From NCBI RefSeq assembly GCF_033439725.1, contig NW_026944383.1, positions 6,324,001 through 6,388,000 on the forward strand: a DNA stretch of 64,000 nt. The letters are read 5' to 3'. Every line of letters begins with the position of its first letter. Positions within the stretch are counted from its first letter, which is position 1. The notes under the pieces are model-generated. The model made no database searches. It was not told the origin of the DNA and was given only the letters and a program-made list of their open reading frames with translations. Below are positions 55,979 through 64,000 of this stretch, in pieces. The stretch comes from Neurospora tetraspora (taxonomy: Eukaryota > Ascomycota > Sordariomycetes > Sordariales > Sordariaceae). A program made the translations under genes and the position numbers.

Positions 55979-58084
55979 TTTCCGCCGGCAATATGTCGGG
56001 CTCCCTTCCTTCAGCTGAGCAAGCTTGTCGGTTCGCTCCGCATCAATGCCCATCCTTTCCTGTCCACGTTGCTCTCTCTCGCTTCGGTTGACTTGCATTC
56101 ATCGGATCGGACAATGCCGATCTGGTGAGAGAGGAGCAAAGAGAGAGCCGAGAGAGAGCCGAGAGAGAGGCCCCCGAGGTTCGCGAACGTGGCACTCATC
56201 GTTGGATGTGGGTCGCCCTGTCGATCTTGCTGCTCAATTCTCTTAAGGGGCATCGGGGGGTCGTCAAAAATTCCAAGCCCCTGGAGATCGGCAACTTTCT
56301 ATACCCCCCCTTCTGGCGGAACTCTTCAAAAGGATCAGCGAAATACTCGGACAGAACCGGAGGGGACAAGGGCAAGGGGAAAGAAAGAATTTTTTCTCTC
56401 TCATATCAAACTTAACAACTGAAAACAAGGTGTCCAATTCGCAATTGGGAAAGAAAGAAGGGAAGAAACAGGGCAATATCCCAAAACTTGGAAGGGGATG
56501 GGGATCTCGATCTTGATATAGGTTGATATGGGAAAATCACGGGGGTAGTGCGCTAATGGTATCCAGGCGGGCTGCAACCCTCGGACTTGACCAATTTCTT
56601 CGGGGACCTGCGTTCGTAGATCAGAGCATGGGGAACACATGGCATGGACGCCGACCGATTCCCTGGGGGCCTGGGAGAAAGAAAAAAGCAAGTAAAGATG
56701 GTGCAATTGGGCACGTTCATTGGTGGGAGTACGAATGCGATGCTGGAGTATCTAAACCTTTCTGTCGGTATATCCCATGGTTGTGGTTCAAGATATTTGA
56801 GAGATCTCGATGGAATGTCTTGCAGGAGTATAGCATAGATGGAGATGTGAATATGACTTATGATCCTCGGTGTCTTGTCCCCGGTCAAAGTCCATGCCGA
56901 ACAATTTCTCCATGGTCTTGTTGTGTTATCAGTGCAATGTAATCAGACGATGTGAATGGTAGTCGTAACGATGTGAATAACATACCGGCTAATTGGGTGT
57001 TATATTCTCCATAGTCTTGGTGCGTTATCAGATTGTCCATAATCGCGATGGATTCGGAAGTTATTGTGCATAGATCGTCCACGGCTGAGATTTCGGTCAA
57101 AGTAGCTCCAGCCCGTGACAACATGGCAGTAAATATGCAAAGGCTTTGAAGGGCTGAGATATGAGTCGAGTTGTCTTATATGTGTGATTCTGTCTGTATT
57201 TGTTGTATATGCAGTCTGGCCTTGTCCTTGTCCTTCGCGGCTCACACCACCAAGTACCGATGCAACAGAAGAGAAGAAGAAGAAGTAGTAGTAGGAGTTG
57301 ACATCGGAAAATGAAACACGGTTCATGCTTTGTGTACTTGTCAAGAAAAATTTGCTTTTGGCCCTATAATACTAATGTTTTCCTTCCTCCCATTTGACCA
57401 GACCTCAAAAGTGTGGCTGGTCCAGATACCCGTTGTTAACTTACATACACTCCATATAATACAGACACACACACACACACAAAACTTTGTTTTAGATATT
57501 ATACACTAAACAGGTCGACCATAATGAGGAACTTGACATATGATGATGGGTATATTGATAAGGGAAAGGGTGGGGAAAATGTTGTGAGTTGAAAGGACGT
57601 TAAGAGAGGTAGGTAGATGGAGAGAGAGATAAGAGAGGTAGTTAGGTAGAGAGATAAGAGAGATAATAATTGGTTAGGGAGAATCCAATCTGGTATGATT
57701 ATAAGAGAGAGAAAAAGATGGAGGGGGAGATATGAAAGAATGTAGTGGTGGTGGTGATAAAAGTGGTAATACACAAGTTTCGACATGATTGGGGATATGC
57801 TGGCTGACTGTTCTTCTTCTTTTTGTGTGTCTTCAGCCAGCCCAAACTCATCAAAATCACATAGCCACATCCGTTGTTGTACATGATATAACATAAACAT
57901 AGTGAGAGAGGGTTGGGGGTGGTGGTGGAGAGCAGGCTAGCTAGCTGCTTGCTTCTCGCTGGGTATGTAGGTGGAATAAAAGATCGTGGAAGATTTGGTT
58001 GTGAATAGGTAACATTAACGATAGTATTTCTCATTGCGTACTGAATTGTGGTTTCTTTTCTTTTCTTTTTTTTTGTTTTGTGCC
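55979..58084. other. Convergent intergenic region with simple repeats
   Basis: 3' flanks of the metacaspase and the RGS receptor gene. It includes an imperfect AGAGAGAGCCG tandem repeat at about 56133-56170, a (CA)n run at about 57465-57481 and a purine-rich AGAGATAAGAG tract at 57600-57740. No gene is supported. Confidence 0.5.
57465..57481. repeat. (CA)n microsatellite
   Basis: A short run of about eight CA units in the 3' intergenic region. Confidence 0.8.
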
Positions 58085-60160
58085 TCAAGCCCGAATAAGT
58101 GGCTTTAGGAAGCCCAGTGCCTTGTGAAGACTCTTCCTGCTCTTTACGGTCTCATCCTGGGAAACGAAAGAATCCCCAGAGTCTCGCCTTTCGCGGACGT
58201 ACTTGGGCCACGTGTTTGTAAGCACGAGGTACTTGATGCTAGACTGAGCGGCATCGAAGACGGCAGCGTCAAAGGTTTGTGGGATATCGCCCGAGTAGTA
58301 GAGAGCTGCGTTACGGGGATGTGTGGCGTGGGAGGTCGGTGGTGGGTCATCGAGAGGGAGGGTCTCGACAGACCTGAGTTCACCCATGCTCATGGACACC
58401 GCTAGCGAGTCTGACTTGGAGAAGATGTTGACCTCGCTGTCGTTTGTGTGTTTGTTCGATCCGGACCAGTTAACTTCCGCGAAGGGTGTAGCTCCACCAC
58501 GGTTGATATCTCCGTACATGTTCCTAGCGGCACGCTCAAACATACCCTCTAGCTTACGCAGCTCGTGCCACGCAATGTTGATAGGGAACTCGGCGTCTCT
58601 GGTGCTGATGAACTCGGCATAAATACGAAGCGCCTTGGTAAACTGCTGGCGGACAACATCCGGCTCGGCGTTGTGACGGTTGCGGACGAAAGGAGGCGGC
58701 AGAGCGGCCTTCCACTCAGCCACAGCAGTGAGGAAAGCGATGTTCTCGCCCGAGAAATCGCGGCGGGCAGAGAACTGGCGAAGAGGTTCCGGGTTCTTTT
58801 CGAGAACATGCTCAAGAGCGGACATTGTGAGAACGCTATCATCGGTGGCGATCTTGGGGTCTGGCTGAGATCCTTGGCCCATCTCCATAGTCGAAAGCTT
58901 CTTCCATGAATCTCTGACTCCGCCAGTGAAATGGTGTTCTGCAACCTTGGTTGAGGTTGGGCTAAGAGCAGGTCCGCTATTGTCGCTGCCCCTACGCTCG
59001 GCATTGTTGTCGTCGCTACGGGCGCGCAGCTTCTTGGACTCCCAAGTGGCAATCGAATCAAGTGTCTCCTGACGCAGGTTGTTGTGCTTACGAACTTGCC
59101 AGCAAGGGACAAAGATGGTAAAAATCTCCATGAACATGATGGAGAGACCGATCCTGTTTGAACGAATATTTAGATATTGCCATCTGGTGAGGAAGGAAAG
59201 CGCTAGACATACCATTGAGGGGGGACGAAAACCGCGTTCACCGGAGCCATACCGGGAACGTAAAGAGCAATGAGCCACATAGGAGCCGCAGGCAAGCCAG
59301 CAATGCAGCAAGCCATGGTCTGGAGCTGCCAGCCGTGGGTGTCACGGATACCACGAGACTTCCAAAGAATGATGGGAGCAATAACCCAAGCCCAAAGAAA
59401 CTGCCAGAACAGCGAAGGCCACCACTCCCAACCTCTGCCCTGCTGCATGGCAATCTCTGCAGGAGTGCCGCTCACCTCAGTACCAGGGATACCAAAGCTG
59501 GGGTGGAACTTGCGCGAGATCATGTAGATGATGATAACAACAAAGAGCTAAACGAGGTTAGAGACAAGCCGTGCGGGCTATAATGGTACTACTCACTTGA
59601 ACGATCATGCCAATGGTAACGCAGGCAAACATCCTCCTCGAATAGTCCATCTTGCGCAGGCGGGCGATAAAGGTAAGCCTCTGTGGCGGTTGCTGCGCGT
59701 GCTTTTCGTCGAATCGAGACTCCATCTGGCTCGGATGACTGGCATACCGAGCCTGTGCCCTTGCGACATGAAGGAACTGACTGTTACCGGCTTGGAAGAG
59801 GGCAATTCCGAAGGGAAACCAGATGCTCATGATCCAGAACTCGGCGACTTCGGGGGCCATGGGTCCGATACTGTAGCCCAGCTGAACAGAGATCCAGTAG
59901 AGATGGAGAAGTGTGATGCCGGCAAAACTGAGAGCAAGTCCGCGTATCCTAAGAGTTGGGATATCACGCCTGAGCCAAAGAAAGACCATGCCAGCCACCA
60001 CCGCGGTCGTCCAGATAGCACCCCATACAATCCACCAAATACCAATGGCATTGAGTCTTGGTCCAGGCTTGGTGTCAGGAGTGGTGCCAAATTCGGAGCC
60101 CACAACCTGAGCCTGGGCAGCGGAAAAGTCGACTCGTTGTATTAGGCGTGGCACAAACAT
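58085..60160 (-). CDS. rgs-5: Seven-helix receptor with C-terminal RGS domain
   Basis: Three exons (60160-59597, 59547-59213, 59153-58085; introns 49 and 59 bases) encode 655 residues. About seven membrane helices span ~38-315, the first being [21 protein letters not shown] cytosolic linker follows, then an RGS domain from ~410 ([54 protein letters not shown]) closing at [16 protein letters not shown], with an insertion between the two halves. RGS domains speed GTP hydrolysis by G-alpha, so the protein would couple sensing to shutting off a G protein at the plasma membrane, as plant RGS1 and Aspergillus GprK do. The symbol follows the Neurospora receptor-RGS protein and is given from memory. 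ATG 60160 is the first; a TTTAG acceptor upstream hints at a 5'-UTR intron. Confidence 0.88.
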
Positions 60161-62444
60161 GATGTCGGATATTGTAGTGTCGACGTCGAACGGATATGGG
60201 TCGAAGCGGCTCGGAGTGTCGTCGAGACACGTGGGAGGCTTAACCACTAAAGCGCAGTGTCATCTAGTAGTGTTGAGTGGTTGGTATCCGACCAGTAGTC
60301 GCTGGTGTCGATGTTGTTTGTTGAAAGGAGCGTGGTGAGTGGGTAGGCGAGCCAAGTGGGTTTTGTATCCTCCGAAGCCTAAGAACCGAACCCGTATGCA
60401 GAGCGACGAAAGAGCGACTTGAGCTGGACGTAACAGGAGTAAAGAGAGTGTGATGGTGTGCGGCTCAGCTCACGATATGTAAAACCAGAAAAAGATGTGA
60501 CGAGATGCACGGAGTATGTATGAAGTAGTCTCCGGGGCGATGCCGAGAGAGATGGGAGAACTTGAACAAGCCACATCCGAGGACGGGTACATGAATGATA
60601 GATCACTGCTCAAACCAGCTCGGTAAATGATGTCCAGGATAGCCCCAGGATCTGCCAGGATGTGCACGATGGTGCAGGATGAGTTTGCAAGAAGTGGTTA
60701 GGGGGGGTTGTAGATCCCGCGGGATACCTGAACATGGTGTGAACATGGGACTATTCCCACTTCTTCTTGGAGCGCTGGGGGCCCAGTGCGAAGACCTGCA
60801 TCCCAGCCCATCCCAGCCCATTCCCAGCGTCACTCATTGCGCCCAGCTGAGGATGCAGTGAGTCTGCTATCTCGCAAGACAGAGAGCCAAATCACAACCT
60901 TGACGAGCTTGTGGCTGTTTCCGTCATTGCCGAGAATGTCTGGACTGTGCAATCTCTGGTACCGTGACAGTGTGAACGATGGTGAACCATAGTGTAAGTG
61001 GGCCAAGCAGAGTCAGAGACATCTCTAGACGGGCAGGTCAACGGCCCGAACAGGAATATCCAAATACTCTGTAAAAGTGGTGTAGTTTGTATAAGAGGAG
61101 AGCACTTGAGCCTGTGATTGCAGATCGTTTCATCTCTCTGCCCAAAGCTCCATGGATCTTCGTCACATTTGCTGGTTCCATGTGCCCAGTGGACCCCCCT
61201 AATGCTATGTTGCGCAGAGCTCCGGAGCGCCAGAGAGCTCGTGAGGCCAAGGCGCTGACTCGTTGGTTGGCAGATGGCTTGCAGAGGGCAGCGTGGTTAG
61301 CACCTGGAAGCGACGCTTCTCCACGCCGATGTCGAGCACTGTGGGGATGGTGTTTACATGGATGACGAAGAAATGAAGACAGCAGAGAAGGACTTCCTCC
61401 AGGAACAGGGCATAAGATGGCGCCAAGCGATTGCGAGAAGGGCAAAAGAGAGTCGCTGTTGGGCCGGAGATGCTGTTGACGACCAGACAGGGGAACATGA
61501 ATCAAGAACAAAACTGCGAACCCAGAACCACTTACCACAGCAAACCCTCAGAGACACCCTCCTGGTTGACTCGGCGAGTGTTTCTCCCTGCTTGGCGCGC
61601 TAAGCTCATTGTGTCGATCGCCATTCCAGTGTGCCGACGACTGCGCGGTATTTGAGAGGGTATTTGAGGATGGAGGTCCCATTTTTGAAAAAGGGACGTC
61701 GCAGTACGAGAGTGGATGAAGGGATCACGACTTGAATTTGGGGAACCTTGATGGTTTTAGCGTTACTGAAATAAAGGACGGGATCCTCTGCTCATTCAAA
61801 CCATGAGCAAGTACTTATTCTTGGTCTCATTCCCTGACTTCAGCTTCTGAGGGTGCTGATGTTGGCGGCCCTTGCCGGCGGCGGGGAGGATTTGGCTGAC
61901 ACTCGTCTCATTCTCAACGCCATGTTTGTGACTGGGTCAAGGTGTCTTTGCTGAGTTGACAGTCTCGGGGCCAAGAGGGGGTACTGTCTTGAGGCCTTTG
62001 CGAACAGGGGGAATGCGTGAAAGCCATATGTGGTTTCCGATTCTCGTCCGTCGTTCGTCCGGAGGTTTCAAGCTTGACACCCGACAGCGCCGAGTGTCAT
62101 TGGATTGCTGCCGCTGTCAGCACCTGTCAAGCTTGCTTATTCTCCGCTTAGTCACCTAAAGCTGCTTGGCGACCAAGACCCGCTAGTACGGGTTCGGTCA
62201 CAGATCTACCACACCTAATTTTGTGGGCCAGGACCAGGCAGGTACCTTACACTATACCTTCTATCTTCGTCGGCATCGGCTCACCTTCCGCAAAGGTTAG
62301 CTGGGTAGACTCAAAATGATCCCTAGGTAGACTAAGCCCACTTTTATCGCTAAGTAAGCCCAGCCGCCCAGCCCAGCCCAACCCAGCACACCGTATACAA
62401 CGTACATATCACTACCCAACTGCCGCTACCGTCGCGCGCCCTCT
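60161..62444. promoter_or_regulatory. Upstream region of the receptor gene and gene-free flank
   Basis: 2.3 kb with only short overlapping frames. It includes CCCAG/CCCAT tandem runs near 60800-60830 and 62355-62390. Composition is ordinary until the sharp change at about 62445. Confidence 0.5.
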
Positions 62445-64000
62445 ATTAACGATAATTAATCTTATACAATTAAATAAAACTATCACAAAACTTTACCTTA
62501 ATATTAAACAACTATTTACAACGATTATCCCTCGTCTTTATTATTATTTAGTACAATATCCTCGACCTCGTAATATTTATTAATATACTGTCCGCCTACC
62601 CTCCGTACGTTGTATATTCGTCTAATAAATCAAACTTCTAACTCAACTGACTAAAATGATTAACACTAATAAAATTTAACCAAAATCGCTAGCAAAATAC
62701 TATTAAATCCGAAAAGTCCGTTTTGAGCAATCACTCTCAACAAGAATACGACCCTCATTACCGAAATCTAGTCGCTATCAATCTACCATCCCTACGAAGA
62801 GTGAATAAAAATACAATTACTGTAATCTCCTAACGAGCGCGCTACTATTAAATAACGAATTCCCTCGCTTTCATCCTCGCTAATCCAACGACGAGCGAAA
62901 CTACTATTTACTTCGTTAGATTACAATAATAAGGTCGCTACGTTCGATGAATTATAAGAGCACGCCGTATAACAAAACTTTACGGTCGTATCGTATAATC
63001 AAATAAAAAAAAATGAAAAGGGGGAAGAAACACTCATTACACGTATCGACTATAGCTATATACATAGCTGTATCTATAAAGTTACTAAACAAGGTATTCA
63101 AAATACCAATTCGAAACGGCTCGATTGCCTATACTAAACAAAGGTCGTATTGCGGAAAAGGTAAAGTAACTAATAGTTTATTAAAGAGATCAAAAATCAT
63201 TATAACTACGACTTCGATATTGCTAACCTCACTAATAACGCCGTTTATCGATAATAAGTACGCCGTAACTATAAAAAGGCTATTAATATTACTATCGAAA
63301 AATTATCTAATATCGCTAGAATAACCGCTCGTCAAATTACCCATTATTTGAGTAGCACTCTAAATCCTAAAGAAAAAAACTCGGTAACTATCCAACGCGC
63401 TAACCGTAATAATCTAATATTGAAATTACGTAATCTTCGAATCCCTATTATAGCGAAGGAAGTATTAAATATTTAATATCATATCCGCCGTACAAAGTAT
63501 AATCCTTATTCTTTGACCAAAATACTTATCGACTTACTAAAATAATATAAGAACTTTTACAGTATCGAATACTTTATCGATTATAACGAGCAATAAATAA
63601 TACGAATATTCTGAACTTTCAATTAATATATAGAAATATAAAAAAAGAACCCTCATATCTTATTAATAAATAATATATACAAAGTAAATATTACCCTTTT
63701 TTATTATTACCCTTATTAATTTTAATTATTCGAATTTAAAGTCTTTTATTTATCGATAATAATTAACCCCTTTTTTTTCCTTATAAAGTAACTGCTTTAA
63801 CTTCCCTTTATTTAATATTACTAATATTAATATATTGGACTATAATTTTAATGTCGGCTTCAATCTTTCGAATAGAGAAAAATAAGAGGATTTTAAATAA
63901 TAGTTCAATTACTTAAAAAGGCTCCAAAAGGATTATAAAATTCCCAACCCCGCAATCCTTATCAACAACTTCAATAGAGGGTTCAAAAAGGCTGCTATTA
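62445..64000. mobile_element. RIP-like A+T-rich repeat relic, family not assigned, runs off window
   Basis: Composition changes abruptly to A+T-rich sequence in which TpA is abundant while CpA and TpG are rare: in 63361-63480 I count by eye about 19 TpA, one CpA and one TpG. Residual C sits mostly in CpG, CpC and CpT. This is the expected mark of RIP, which in Sordariales mutates duplicated DNA. No terminal repeat or intact gene is visible inside the window and the right end lies outside it. The relic is degraded and old; its original family cannot be named with confidence. Confidence 0.7.

Noticed and set aside
63013-63477. Open frames in the A+T-rich tail, one faintly like a transposase helix-turn-helix region
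   Set aside because: Composition is RIP-like and matches are too weak to name a family or gene; treated as part of a degraded relic.
1-64000. 5S rRNA genes, CRISPR arrays and biosynthetic gene clusters
   Set aside because: I looked for a 5S-like sequence (dispersed in Neurospora), regularly spaced repeats, and PKS/NRPS/terpene genes around the P450, and saw none.

Overview
The window is nuclear DNA of a filamentous ascomycete, most likely a Sordariales fungus such as Neurospora or Sordaria. Supporting signs are short introns of about 49-160 bases with GTRNGT-type donors and CTAAC/CTGAC branch sites, intron-bearing tRNA genes scattered singly, a fungal gene set (cytochrome P450, RGS-GPCR, Vps3844, CPS1-type synthase), and an A+T-rich tail depleted of CpA/TpG, which is the footprint of repeat-induced point mutation (RIP). 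I found 20 protein genes and 3 tRNA genes; splice sites were chosen so that every coding frame closes.

1-24 kb is an accessory-looking stretch. It holds a partial NTF2-like gene, a small ankyrin protein, a pisatin-demethylase-type P450, a fructosamine-kinase gene with two frameshifts, an MFS sugar transporter, an intracellular BNR_4 protein, a Ser/Pro-rich protein with a zinc-cluster-like start, two tRNAs (Glu-CTC, Gln-TTG), a beta-lactamase-fold serine hydrolase with an in-frame stop, and a secreted aspartic protease. 23.3-31 kb is nearly gene-free.

31-41 kb carries nutrient and cell-surface genes: an OPT oligopeptide transporter, tRNA-Ile(AAT), a CPS1-like polysaccharide synthase with a dense GAACAG motif array upstream, and a DHA1 drug:proton antiporter. 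43.6-60.2 kb is a compact housekeeping block organised as head-to-head pairs: a conserved membrane protein with Vps3844, splicing factor Ntr2 with SmG, and a WW/glycine-zipper protein with a metacaspase. It also contains an Acr2/Ych1-type rhodanese and an RGS-domain seven-helix receptor. From 60.2 kb gene content stops, and from about 62.45 kb the sequence becomes RIP-like A+T-rich DNA running off the window.

The most interesting arrangements are the divergent pair of two spliceosomal genes, the divergent pair of two prion-like Q/P/G/Y-rich proteins (WW protein and metacaspase), and the hexamer array upstream of the polysaccharide synthase. I see no phage-like, CRISPR-like or clearly new defence system.
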